A DNA stretch of 13,344 nt from Balneolaceae bacterium (GCA_007118525.1 SKRK01000109.1:1-13344), one strand, 5' to 3'. Counted from the stretch's first letter, positions 1 through 6,661 are shown. Numbers and translations: made by a program. Notes: generated by a model from the sequence alone, not told the origin.

Positions 1-26
1 AGAAATCAACGATAAAATATAGCTAC

Positions 27-662
27 ATGGAGATTACCAACAAACTAATAGCCGATTATTGTGAATCATTCACCAGTGAAGAACCGGAGATTGTTCGTGA
101 ACTTATAAAAGCCTCAGAAGAGGATCTTCAATTCGTTGACATGCACAGCGGGAGACAGGTGGGTACGCTTCTCAAAATGCTGGTAAAGATCTCCGGAGCC
201 AGAAGAGTTCTTGAGGTGGGAACCTTTACCGGCTACTCAGCACTTATGATGGCTATCGAACTCCCGGAAGATGGTGAGCTCATTACACTTGAGATGAACG
301 AAAGATATCATCGAATTTCAGACTCATTTTTTTCGAGAGAACCCTTCAAGAAAAAAGTCAGGCAAATTACAGGCAACGCACTCGAAACAATGCCAGAACT
401 GGCAGTTCCTTTTGACCTCATATTTTTGGATGCAGATAAAGCTCAATACCCGGAGTATTACAAGCTTGCCAAACAAAAATCACGTCCAGGAGGGTTGATT
501 GTTCTCGACAATATGCTATGGGACGGCGAAGTACTAAATGGAACCGATGAAAAGGCCAGGGCGATTCATCGAACCAGCGAGATTATCCGGGATGATGAAG
601 ATGTAGAACAAGTCATGCTGGCGGTTAAAGATGGACTGACAATTGTAAGGGTTAAGGATTGA
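27..662 (+). CDS. SAM-dependent O-methyltransferase, COMT/caffeoyl-CoA type (Methyltransf_3)
   Basis: A 211-residue cytoplasmic class I methyltransferase that should move a methyl group from S-adenosylmethionine to a hydroxyl of a small catechol-like acceptor. The full family core is visible. The SAM-binding motif I, LEVGTFTGY, is at residues 62-70, the ribose-binding acid is E89, and the metal/catalytic set is FLDADK (D135) with VLDN (D161, N162). This divalent-metal arrangement is typical of cation-dependent catechol and caffeoyl-CoA methyltransferases, and the length is normal for the bacterial members. The ATG start has no clear Shine-Dalgarno sequence. An AACGATAA octamer lies 12 bases before it. 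The 3' end overlaps the convergent lipoprotein gene by 11 bases. The family is certain. The natural acceptor cannot be read from sequence. Confidence 0.93.
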   Translation: MEITNKLIADYCESFTSEEPEIVRELIKASEEDLQFVDMHSGRQVGTLLKMLVKISGARRVLEVGTFTGYSALMMAIELPEDGELITLEMNERYHRISDSFFSREPFKKKVRQITGNALETMPELAVPFDLIFLDADKAQYPEYYKLAKQKSRPGGLIVLDNMLWDGEVLNGTDEKARAIHRTSEIIRDDEDVEQVMLAVKDGLTIVRVKD

Positions 663-1200
663 TTTCAATCGGATTAACCAGGTCAAACTCCGCCTCAAAT
701 CGTAATTCATCATTCAGGTAAAGCCGGTAGTAGTACTTCATCTTAGACAGGTCGAACTCTTTTGCCCAGCGATTGGCACTACGGGCAGGGCGCTCTTCTA
801 TCGTGCGTTCATCAGCCGGGAAGTACTGTAAAAAGGCATTTCCCTCATCATCTGCATAACCGCCATAGAAGTTGTTCTCGTGCTCAGTACCATCATCGTA
901 CCTGTGATCGTGACTCAGGTGCAGCCCATCCGGGGTCATTTTTACAATCCAGGTTCTGGAGGTGTCATCGTCTACATGAAATGGGATTCGGACTTCATCA
1001 TCGCTGCAGTCTCTCAAAATCATTTTCAAGTCGGCTCCCTCGAAAACTTCACCACTGCCAAGATCCACAAAATTGGTTTGGCCCTTATAGGCATAACCGC
1101 AGTAGTCGGAATAGTTGGCGAAGAAACTTTCTTGATAATCAATCCTATCTGAACAGGATAATATTCCGATAGAGAGGATAAATAGAATCAGTGATCTCAT
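652..1200 (-). CDS. Predicted lipoprotein of unknown function
   Basis: A 182-residue protein with a lipoprotein signal: MRS, a hydrophobic stretch, then the lipobox ILSC with the lipidated cysteine at C16. It should be exported and anchored in a membrane. The mature part is acidic and soluble, with two more cysteines (C34, C65) that could pair. A central H-L-S-H-D-H segment (residues 94-99) is followed by an aspartate- and glutamate-rich stretch and the word FPAD (127-130). I do not recognise a named family. The start is ATG, and an AT-rich 95-base gap separates it from the THUMP methyltransferase gene upstream on the same strand. Its last 11 bases overlap the end of the methyltransferase gene on the other strand. 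The signal peptide and length make it a real gene. Function is unknown. Confidence 0.8.
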   Translation of the reverse strand: MRSLILFILSIGILSCSDRIDYQESFFANYSDYCGYAYKGQTNFVDLGSGEVFEGADLKMILRDCSDDEVRIPFHVDDDTSRTWIVKMTPDGLHLSHDHRYDDGTEHENNFYGGYADDEGNAFLQYFPADERTIEERPARSANRWAKEFDLSKMKYYYRLYLNDELRFEAEFDLVNPIEINP

Positions 1201-1295
1201 ATAATTTTAAAATAGGTTTATGTGATTATATGGCCTTCAACTGCCTAACCCGCATTTTACTACGTGGTATTTCACTTCGCTTTGAGCTCGCCAAG

Positions 1296-2456
1296 CTAAT
1301 CTTTCTTAGTACCCTCATAGAGTTCATACTCCAGTAATCTGCACTCGAGAGTTGTATTGAAAAATGTAGTGCGGCTCTTTGCCCGTAAGCCTACTTTTTT
1401 TGCAAGCGCATTATTGGCTGTAAATACATATCCGGTTTTGCCGGGGCATTCAGATTTCATAAAATCGCCAATGCTTTTATAAAGCGGCCTCAAGTCGGTG
1501 TCATCGCCCAATCGCATACCGTATGGAGGATTTACAACTACCACTCCCTGACCTTCCGGTATGGTTGTGTTGCCGATATCGCAGGTTTCAAACTCAATAA
1601 GGTGATCTACACCTGCTGTCTGTGCATTTCTTTTTGCAGCAATTATAGCCTGCGGATCATTATCTGTTGCAATGAACTTCCCTTCAACATCTTTTCGGAC
1701 GGCTCTCTTTGCTTCATCTCTGATGGAGTGATACACTTCAGCGTCATAACCGAGAATATGCATAAAACCGAAGTTATTGCGCAATGATGCCGGAGCTCGG
1801 TTCATTGCCTGCATCACCGCTTCGATTACTATGGTTCCTCCGCCCGTCATTGGATTGATGAAATGCTTGCCCGGTTCCCAGTTGGTTGCCTGCACAATTG
1901 CTGCGGCCAGAGTTTCCTGCATCGGGGCCGATACGGAGGCACTTCGATAGTTTCTTCTGGAAAGAGATTCACCTGATGTATCAATAAAAATACGTGCTGT
2001 TTCACGGTTCCAGAAGAGGAATATTACCGTTTTATCCAGGTCTGAACCGCTGTCGGGGCGGCTGTTGTGTTTAAATCGAATCCGGTCCACAACCGAATCC
2101 TTAACCACCAGGTTGGCAAACTGATCGTTCTCAATGGTTGGGTGGTCAATCCTGGATGTAACTGAGAAATAACCGTCCTGATCGATCCACTCCTCCCAGG
2201 GTAAGGCTTTCATCCAGTTTCGAAGTTTATCAGGGTGGTCAATCTTTTTCTCGGCAATCAGAAAATGAATTCGATGCGCTGTTCGCAACCAGAAATTGAG
2301 CAGAATACAGTCGTTAAGAGAGGCTTCAATTTCTACACCGGTTTCGCGTATGGCAATGGGTTCAAATCCAAGGTTCCGAATCTCAGCCTCCAGAAAAGGA
2401 GCAAGTCCCAGCGGACACGTAATGCTTACAGTACTTTTGTTTTTGAAGTCAGCCAT
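1296..2456 (-). CDS. THUMP-domain class I RNA methyltransferase (RlmL N-terminal/YpsC type)
   Basis: A 386-residue protein expected to methylate the N2 amino group of a guanine in rRNA or tRNA. The N-terminal part is a ferredoxin-like region opening with TCPLGLAPFLEAE (13-25), the usual start of this family. A THUMP RNA-binding domain follows at about 45-160. The C-terminal Rossmann methyltransferase domain contains motif I NPMTGGGTIVIEA (201-213), an acidic segment ATDND (263-267) for SAM, and the catalytic motif IV NPPYG (309-313). The best-known relatives are the first domain of E. coli RlmL and Bacillus YpsC, and length and order match. Motif I is unusual: the normal form is D-P-M-C-G-S-G-T, whereas here D, C and S are replaced by N, T and G. 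It is monocistronic or leads into the lipoprotein gene. Confidence 0.9.
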   Translation of the reverse strand: MADFKNKSTVSITCPLGLAPFLEAEIRNLGFEPIAIRETGVEIEASLNDCILLNFWLRTAHRIHFLIAEKKIDHPDKLRNWMKALPWEEWIDQDGYFSVTSRIDHPTIENDQFANLVVKDSVVDRIRFKHNSRPDSGSDLDKTVIFLFWNRETARIFIDTSGESLSRRNYRSASVSAPMQETLAAAIVQATNWEPGKHFINPMTGGGTIVIEAVMQAMNRAPASLRNNFGFMHILGYDAEVYHSIRDEAKRAVRKDVEGKFIATDNDPQAIIAAKRNAQTAGVDHLIEFETCDIGNTTIPEGQGVVVVNPPYGMRLGDDTDLRPLYKSIGDFMKSECPGKTGYVFTANNALAKKVGLRAKSRTTFFNTTLECRLLEYELYEGTKKD

Positions 2457-2463
2457 AAAGTTG

Positions 2464-2482
2464 GCCGGATTATTTAACCGGC
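2464..2482. promoter_or_regulatory. Small GCCGG/CCGGC inverted repeat just before the THUMP methyltransferase start
   Basis: Five-base arms at 2464-2468 and 2478-2482 with a nine-base AT-rich loop lie 7 to 26 bases before the ATG at 2456 (minus strand). In the mRNA this hairpin would sit over the ribosome-binding region, where no Shine-Dalgarno sequence is visible. Chance is a fair explanation for arms this short. Confidence 0.25.
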
Positions 2483-2501
2483 AAGTTAATGTTGGGTTAT
2501 A

Positions 2502-2532
2502 GTATCACACTCGTGAAATAGAGCGGTGATAC
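2502..2532. promoter_or_regulatory. Inverted repeat GTATCAC-N17-GTGATAC upstream of the THUMP methyltransferase
   Basis: Perfect 7-base arms (2502-2508 and 2526-2532) centred about 60 bases before the methyltransferase start. The centre-to-centre spacing of about two helical turns would suit a dimeric repressor, or the arms could pair in the 5' leader. No regulator is identifiable, so this is a candidate operator only. Confidence 0.3.
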
Positions 2533-2623
2533 ATTGTAAAATTTATGTTTCCTTGCTGAACAGATCCACTCATTATATGATTGAAAGCTCAGCGTAAACC
2601 ATCCGGTAACAACGCCGATAAGC

Positions 2624-2666
2624 AAAAAAAAACCCGGCCCGGACTGCAATTTGCTGCCGGATCGGG
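2624..2666 (-). terminator. Rho-independent terminator after the FKBP gene
   Basis: Read on the minus strand, CCCGATCCGG (2666-2657) pairs with CCGGGCCGGG (2642-2633). The 10-base, GC-rich stem has one A-C mismatch and one T-G wobble, and is followed at once by nine T residues (2632-2624). It begins 22 bases after the FKBP stop codon, where an intrinsic terminator is expected. It separates the FKBP unit from the THUMP methyltransferase gene downstream. Confidence 0.88.
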
Positions 2667-2688
2667 ATAATTTGATAAAATAACAGGA

Positions 2689-3120
2689 TTAACTGCCTAC
2701 TTCTACCAGCTCGATCTTAAATGTAAGATCTTTTCCGGCCAGAGGGTGATTGGCATCGAGAGTTAAATTCTCTTCACCAACATCTGTAATACGAACCGGA
2801 ATAGGTTGTCCGTCGGGCTGATTAACCTGCAATTGCATGCCAACCTGTGGCTCTACATCTTCCGGTAATTGATCTTTTGGCACTGTTATAATCAGGTCTT
2901 CGCGAACTTCACCGTAGGCTTCTTTGCTTGGGATGTCAACGGTTGTTGATTCACCCTTGTCAAGTTCGGTAACTGCTTTTTCAAAACCGGGTATCAATTG
3001 ACCCTGGCCAAGTGTAAATTCAAGTGGTTCGCGGCCTTCAGAAGAGTCGAATACTTCTCCGCTTTCAAGTTTTCCTGTGTAGTGTACTTTTACTGTGTCT
3101 CCTTCTTTTACTTTAGGCAA
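2689..3120 (-). CDS. FKBP-type peptidyl-prolyl cis-trans isomerase, SlyD-like
   Basis: A 143-residue cytoplasmic prolyl isomerase and folding helper. The FKBP domain is split as in SlyD. The first part holds VHYTGKLESGEVFDSS (residues 12-27), then GQGQLIPGFEKAV (38-50) and the active-site tyrosine in EAYGE (Y69). An insert-in-flap chaperone domain follows at about 70-125, and the strand LTFKIELVEV (132-141) closes the FKBP fold. NHPLAGKDLTF is a SlyD hallmark. Unlike E. coli SlyD there is no histidine-rich nickel-binding tail, so a role in metal delivery is unlikely. No signal peptide is present. The start is read as TTG (3118-3120) because AAAGGA lies five bases upstream and no in-frame ATG fits. 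An ATT directly before it cannot be excluded. The gene ends at a strong terminator. Confidence 0.95.
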   Translation of the reverse strand: MPKVKEGDTVKVHYTGKLESGEVFDSSEGREPLEFTLGQGQLIPGFEKAVTELDKGESTTVDIPSKEAYGEVREDLIITVPKDQLPEDVEPQVGMQLQVNQPDGQPIPVRITDVGEENLTLDANHPLAGKDLTFKIELVEVGS

Positions 3121-3191
3121 AATGTTCCTTTATTTTCAATTCAAGTGTTAATTAAACTGAAAGATAAGCTTTTTAGAAGAGAATTTAGAAT

Positions 3192-3623
3192 TTGAATCCA
3201 TTAAAACCGGCGTCCTCCCCAGAATTAAAACAACTTTTAAAATCTGTTAAAGTCATAGTGATTATTGGGTGCTCTTCCAATCCATATCGAACCAGCTATC
3301 ATATAGCCGAGTACCTGATCAATGCCGGCTTTGAAGTAATTCCTGTAAACCCCAACGAAACTGAAGTATTAGGCATCACCTGCTATCCAAGTCTTGATGA
3401 TATTCCGGATGAAAAAGATATTGACCTGATCGACATATTTCGCAATAAAAAATACAGTGTCGAAACTGTACAGGAAATTATTGATTGGAGTAAAAAAACC
3501 GGCCAAAAGCCTGTTATTTGGACTCAACTGGATGTAAGTACAGATGAAGCTAAAGATTTGGCGATGTCAAATGGGCTTGAGTATGTGGAGAACAGGTGTT
3601 TAATGGTCGAACACCGTCTGTGA
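3192..3623 (+). CDS. CoA-binding domain protein (YccU-like)
   Basis: A 143-residue single-domain Rossmann protein of the CoA_binding family, related to the nucleotide-binding half of succinyl-CoA synthetase alpha. The glycine-containing loop after the first strand reads VIIGCSSNPYR (23-33). It is followed by VIPVNPNETEVLG (49-61), LIDIFRN (79-85), VIWTQLDV (108-115) and the conserved end NRCLMVEH (134-141). The protein probably binds CoA or an acyl-CoA in the cytoplasm, but no reaction is established for the family. The start is TTG at 3192: the frame is closed by a TAG two codons upstream, there is no early ATG, and AGAAGAG lies ten bases before it. It is divergent from the FKBP gene across 71 bases. 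A 44-bp perfect palindrome begins one base after its stop codon. Confidence 0.9.
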   Translation: MNPLKPASSPELKQLLKSVKVIVIIGCSSNPYRTSYHIAEYLINAGFEVIPVNPNETEVLGITCYPSLDDIPDEKDIDLIDIFRNKKYSVETVQEIIDWSKKTGQKPVIWTQLDVSTDEAKDLAMSNGLEYVENRCLMVEHRL

Positions 3624-3624
3624 C

Positions 3625-3668
3625 GGACTCACCCCTCCCATAGGGATCCCTATGGGAGGGGTGAGTCC
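3625..3668. repeat. Perfect 44-bp palindrome between convergent genes
   Basis: Two 22-base arms with no loop, centred between 3646 and 3647. The left arm starts GGACTCACCCCTCCC and the centre is GGGATCCC. Every one of the 22 pairs matches, and the symmetry breaks at the next base on each side. It starts one base after the stop of the CoA-binding gene and its last base is the last base of the membrane-protein stop codon (TAG, minus strand). A bidirectional transcription stop is plausible from its position, although no T-tract follows on either strand. Short palindromes with G/C-run arms like this are often dispersed REP-type repeats, which one window cannot show. Confidence 0.85.
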
Positions 3669-4381
3669 TACTCAGGAAATAGAATTTTCCTTCTCTCTTC
3701 ATCAAACTCATCCATTTTCGACTTCAGTATCACTTCCAGTTCTTTTCGTTCTTCTTCGGGTATAGACGTTGCAAACTGCTTTATTCTCTCGTCTTCCTGT
3801 TGCACTTTTGTGAAGTATTCAATTACCACAACCGACTCACTTTGCCAGCTCCATGAAATAACCTCTTTCCAGTGAATGTACCTGTCAAGAAGCATAATTC
3901 CCTTGGATCTGAATTCCGGAACCACCTTCAGGGTCCAGCTGAAAAGGCCGAAACAGATCAGTGAGATACCGGAAGTGAGGCGAATGCCGGTAACAGGCAT
4001 ATCTGAAAGTATGGAGGTTCTGTAAATACCATAAAGAATCAATATTATGGCCAGGAGGTTGGGGGCATGGTCAACCCAAAAGGAACGATGCTGGTATAAT
4101 ATATCACCGGATTTTGAGCGGTGTGTAAGGAGCCTTACGGCATACCCCATAAAAAATCCGGCGATTAACGAATAGAGGCTCATCATGAAAGGAGCAGCCA
4201 CCGACTGAGGAAAGAATCCAAGCACATAGGCCACCATCAAGAGAGTAAAGAATGCGAGTACAAGAAGTGTACCGTTCAGAACATTTTCCTTGGTAAGCCT
4301 GTCTAATGTGAACCAGGATTGATTTCCGGCAAATGCACTTGCCAGAAACACAACAAACAAAAAGAGTGTTAATATCCACAT
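3668..4381 (-). CDS. Multi-span membrane protein with C-terminal cytoplasmic domain, function unknown
   Basis: A 237-residue integral membrane protein. Five hydrophobic spans are visible at about residues 2-18, 35-57, 62-82, 106-123 and 133-151. The C-terminal 85 residues are soluble and charged. They begin with EFRSKGIMLLDRYIHWKEV, a pattern like the bacterial PH-type/DUF5673 tails (strand, 'I.W.+I..W.W', strand), and end in a lysine- and glutamate-rich helix. I cannot assign a named function, and the PH-like reading is an inference from pattern. The first span could be an uncleaved signal anchor. It starts with ATG and is divergent from the DUF971 gene (68 bases apart). Its stop codon touches the 44-bp palindrome. 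Confidence 0.85.
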   Translation of the reverse strand: MWILTLFLFVVFLASAFAGNQSWFTLDRLTKENVLNGTLLVLAFFTLLMVAYVLGFFPQSVAAPFMMSLYSLIAGFFMGYAVRLLTHRSKSGDILYQHRSFWVDHAPNLLAIILILYGIYRTSILSDMPVTGIRLTSGISLICFGLFSWTLKVVPEFRSKGIMLLDRYIHWKEVISWSWQSESVVVIEYFTKVQQEDERIKQFATSIPEEERKELEVILKSKMDEFDEERRKILFPE

Positions 4382-4449
4382 AGAATGAACGTATATTTAA
4401 TAGAGCGTTATTAATTCTCTCTATTTGCAAAAAGAACAGAATTTTAAGA

Positions 4450-4779
4450 ATGGATACAAAATACACACCTGCATCGGTAGATGTTAGTAATTCTGACCAG
4501 ATTTTTACAGTAAAATGGGAAGACGGTCATACATCGGACTTTTCTCTTTTTGGATTGCGCAAAAATTGCCCCTGTGTTGCCTGCAGGGGAGGGCATGATA
4601 AGATGGGAAGCTTTGAACCGGAGCTTTTCAAAGTTAAACCAACGCGCACCTATAAAATCCTGAAAGCCGAACCGGTGGGCAATCACGCACTAAAAATAAC
4701 CTGGGATGACGGCCACAATTCAGGAATGTACCGCTGGGATCTGCTGCGGCAGATGGATGAAGCTGCGAGCAGGATCTAA
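4450..4779 (+). CDS. DUF971 / GBBH-like N-terminal domain protein
   Basis: A 109-residue protein consisting of one DUF971 domain, the same fold as the N-terminal domain of gamma-butyrobetaine hydroxylase. Diagnostic pieces are VKWEDGHTSDF (21-31), LRKNCPCVACRGG (36-48) and ITWDDGHNSGMYRWDLLR (83-100). The C40-x-C42-x2-C45 cluster probably coordinates a metal, zinc in the hydroxylase. Stand-alone DUF971 proteins often lie near or fused to Mrp/ApbC-type iron-sulfur carrier ATPases, so a link to iron-sulfur assembly is suspected in the family. No such gene is in view here. ATG start, no obvious Shine-Dalgarno. It is followed by an AT-rich hairpin and then convergent small membrane-protein genes. 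Confidence 0.9.
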   Translation: MDTKYTPASVDVSNSDQIFTVKWEDGHTSDFSLFGLRKNCPCVACRGGHDKMGSFEPELFKVKPTRTYKILKAEPVGNHALKITWDDGHNSGMYRWDLLRQMDEAASRI

Positions 4780-4816
4780 GTTTGAAGTAACAAGCGATGC
4801 CATAAACTTCTCATCA

Positions 4817-4841
4817 AAATTCGATTTAAAAAATCGAATTT
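4817..4841. terminator. AT-rich hairpin between convergent genes, possible weak bidirectional terminator
   Basis: AAATTCGATTT (4817-4827) and its perfect complement (4831-4841) form an 11-bp stem with an AAA loop. It lies 37 bases after the DUF971 stop, and its right arm runs into the stop codon of the convergent small membrane-protein gene. The stem is AT-rich and only a short T-run follows (4848-4851), so termination is likely by position but not strongly supported. Confidence 0.45.
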
Positions 4842-5079
4842 ACATGCTTTTCCCCCTAATGATTCCGGTAAATCCTGCCACTATACAGGCTATACCGGCA
4901 ATCAGCATTGATGTGTAGTAGGTGTCGGGCGATACAGAAAAGAGTTCATTTACCTGCTCCCAATAGGGAAGAGACTCCCGGTAACCGAACCAGGTTAGGA
5001 AAAAACCGCCCAGAAGCGTTATCAGAGAAACGAGGTAGTGCTGCTCTTTATCAGACCGTTTTGAACTACTATTCAACAT
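4840..5079 (-). CDS. Small two-span membrane protein, DUF3185-like paralogue
   Basis: A 79-residue protein with a short charged N-terminus and two membrane spans at about 15-33 and 55-74, joined by a loop containing NELFSVSPD. It aligns without gaps to the next gene upstream over 54 residues (22-75 here, 10-63 there). Counting by eye gives 20 identities, including GG, FGY-x-E, SPD and AG-x2-G. It is therefore a diverged tandem copy of a DUF3185-type protein with a longer N-terminus. It starts with ATG, 27 bases after its paralogue and very probably in the same transcript. Function unknown. The topology suggests both ends face the same side of the membrane. Confidence 0.8.
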   Translation of the reverse strand: MLNSSSKRSDKEQHYLVSLITLLGGFFLTWFGYRESLPYWEQVNELFSVSPDTYYTSMLIAGIACIVAGFTGIIRGKSM

Positions 5080-5106
5080 CTAAAATAGTGCTTCAGTTTA
5101 ACGCAT

Positions 5107-5301
5107 TCACTTTCTGAGTAACCCAACCAGTCCGGCGATACTGGCAACCGCACCTCCAATCATCATCCACATGGTTCTGCTGTCGGGAGAGCCGGTAAAA
5201 AACTCTTCAATTTCTGAACTGACAGATTGATATTCCTGGTATCCGAAATAGAGTAAAATCAAACCTCCAATCAATAATCCTGCTGAAATCATTTTTCTCA
5301 T
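5107..5301 (-). CDS. DUF3185 family small membrane protein
   Basis: A 64-residue hydrophobic protein with two spans (about 4-20 and 44-62) around an acidic loop carrying EEFFTGSPDSRTMW. The layout LIGGLILLYFGYQE, then FTGSPD, then IGGAVASIAGLVGLL is the DUF3185 pattern as I know it, and the length is typical. No biochemical role is known for the family. It is the middle gene of a leftward set of three small membrane-protein genes (5705 to 4840), 26 bases after the first and 27 before its own paralogue. ATG start without a Shine-Dalgarno sequence. It is small but well supported by its family pattern. Confidence 0.85.
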   Translation of the reverse strand: MRKMISAGLLIGGLILLYFGYQEYQSVSSEIEEFFTGSPDSRTMWMMIGGAVASIAGLVGLLRK

Positions 5302-5327
5302 AGTAGATATTTTTTATTGAGTTTAAG

Positions 5328-5705
5328 TCATTTTTTATTATTGAATTGCTCTCTCGCTTCAAGCAGTTTCAATACCCTTTCCATACATTTCTTTTTTTCT
5401 AGTATATTTCTAGTATAGAATATTGTAGAAGCAATTACAAAAGCCCAGGATAAAAGCCCAAGAACCAGGCTTGAAAGGCTTCCATGATTTCCGAATTCGA
5501 TAAAATGCATGATACTTAGCAGTGAAAAGGTCAAAATGGTGAGCAGCACCAACGCTGCAATTATCCTGGTTTGCCGAAGTGATTTAGTAGCCAGTTTTTT
5601 GTATTCACCCTGTCTGAAAAGCTCTCTCTCACTAAACAAAAAGAATCGTTGATACTGATTCAACTCCTCTTCTACCATCGCGGTAAAAACATCATCCTGG
5701 CTCAT
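5328..5705 (-). CDS. Small membrane protein of unknown function
   Basis: A 125-residue protein with a 45-residue polar N-terminal region, probably helical and rich in E, Q and R, then two membrane spans at about 48-68 and 76-97, and a short lysine/glutamate-rich C-terminal helix. No motif tied to a known enzyme or transporter is visible and I do not recognise the family. It is the first gene of the three-gene leftward set of small membrane proteins. The start is ATG at 5705. Its promoter must lie in the AT-rich 127-base divergent region shared with the exported protein gene at 5833. The shape fits a membrane accessory or regulatory subunit, but nothing shows a partner. Confidence 0.75.
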   Translation of the reverse strand: MSQDDVFTAMVEEELNQYQRFFLFSERELFRQGEYKKLATKSLRQTRIIAALVLLTILTFSLLSIMHFIEFGNHGSLSSLVLGLLSWAFVIASTIFYTRNILEKKKCMERVLKLLEAREQFNNKK

Positions 5706-5832
5706 GATTGTAGTTCACTTTTTGCAATTATCCTTTAAAATAATATAGATAAGGTTTCAAATTTCAAATTTTGAATTCCTTTTAGTAACATAAAGCAACC
5801 AAAAAAATTAATCAGACAAGGAATTAAGAGAT

Positions 5833-6648
5833 ATGAAATTAACAGGGATTCTCACGACTATTTTAACCTTTTTACTGGTTTCAACATCAACGCTGCTTGC
5901 GCAACCAAACCCCGCTCAGCTTGCCGATCAAATTTCTGACCGGAATATGCAGAGGCTGGCGAATATTGAAACCCTGTTCATAACTGTTGAACCGGAAGGG
6001 GGAGGGCTCATTCCGGCAACAACAACCAAATATATCAAGAGAACGGAAGGCGGACGTACATGGCTTGAACCTGAAGATGAGGACTATGATACAAATACAG
6101 GACTTCTCTCAGGTGTATTTGATGACCAAATGCCAAAGCTTGTAAGAAGTGCCAGCAGCGTTGAGCGAGAGCAGCTGGATGGATATTCGGTTTATAAAAT
6201 TTTTGTGGATGATGCAGATCTGTTGAATGAAATGATGGATGATGATATGGAGTTCGCAGAAGATGAAGTAAAGAATATTACAATCTGGATAGACAGTGAT
6301 GAATTGGTAGCGCGTAAAGTTCGCTTTGATCAGATTTCTGATGAGGGACATGAAATGATTGTAGAAGTTATTATGAGTGACTATCAAAATCACAGCGGAT
6401 TGCCCATAGCACACTCTATTCAATTCAATATTGAGGGGCTCGACACGCAATTCACGGAAGAGGATAGGGCCGAGGCTCGAAAAGCAATGGCAGAGCTGGA
6501 AAAACAGCTGGCTCAAATGCCTGAAGCCCAAAGAAGGATGATAGAGGAACAAATGAAACCGCAGCTTGAAAGGTTTGAAGCTATGCTTGAAAGCGGAGAG
6601 ATGGGCCGGATGGTTTTGCGGGTTACAGATGTAAGGGTAAACCAATAG
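5833..6648 (+). CDS. Exported protein, LolA-like fold suspected, function unknown
   Basis: A 271-residue protein with a classical signal peptide: MKLTG, a hydrophobic core, and a likely cut after A23 in STLLAQ. It is therefore periplasmic or secreted. The body reads like the outer-membrane-lipoprotein-carrier/RseB superfamily: repeated hydrophobic strands, a YSVYKIFVDD strand, ITIWIDSDELVARKVRF (150-166, the typical 'I.ID....+..+.F' strand), and DYQNHSGLPIAHSI (193-206, 'D.+...G..+P...'). The C-terminus from about 210 is a glutamate- and methionine-rich helix. The LolA-like reading is an inference from this strand grammar. AAGGA (5818-5822) lies ten bases before the ATG, one of the better ribosome sites here. 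The photolyase gene follows after 76 bases in the same direction. Confidence 0.82.
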   Translation: MKLTGILTTILTFLLVSTSTLLAQPNPAQLADQISDRNMQRLANIETLFITVEPEGGGLIPATTTKYIKRTEGGRTWLEPEDEDYDTNTGLLSGVFDDQMPKLVRSASSVEREQLDGYSVYKIFVDDADLLNEMMDDDMEFAEDEVKNITIWIDSDELVARKVRFDQISDEGHEMIVEVIMSDYQNHSGLPIAHSIQFNIEGLDTQFTEEDRAEARKAMAELEKQLAQMPEAQRRMIEEQMKPQLERFEAMLESGEMGRMVLRVTDVRVNQ

Positions 6649-6661
6649 TAATAGAGTGAAA

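Noticed and set aside
652..662. The 11-bp and 14-bp convergent overlaps (652-662, 9626-9639) as regulatory antisense
   Set aside because: Short tail-to-tail overlaps are common in compact genomes, and nothing here suggests regulation.
762..1172. A 136-codon plus-strand frame opposite the lipoprotein gene
   Set aside because: Its composition (many H, R, S, C) is typical of an antisense shadow, and the minus-strand frame has a clear lipobox.
4104..4686. Minus-strand frames overlapping the membrane protein and DUF971 genes
   Set aside because: They contradict two genes with clear spans or family motifs and show no motif of their own.
5750..5780. TTTCAAA-TTTCAAA-TTTTGAA repeats in the divergent promoter region as an operator
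   Set aside because: Low-complexity AT-rich sequence with only imperfect symmetry; too weak to call.
6109..6645. A 178-codon open frame antisense to the exported protein gene
   Set aside because: It is rich in H, F and I with no domain, which is the expected complement of an acidic coding strand. The signal peptide and good ribosome site support the plus-strand gene.
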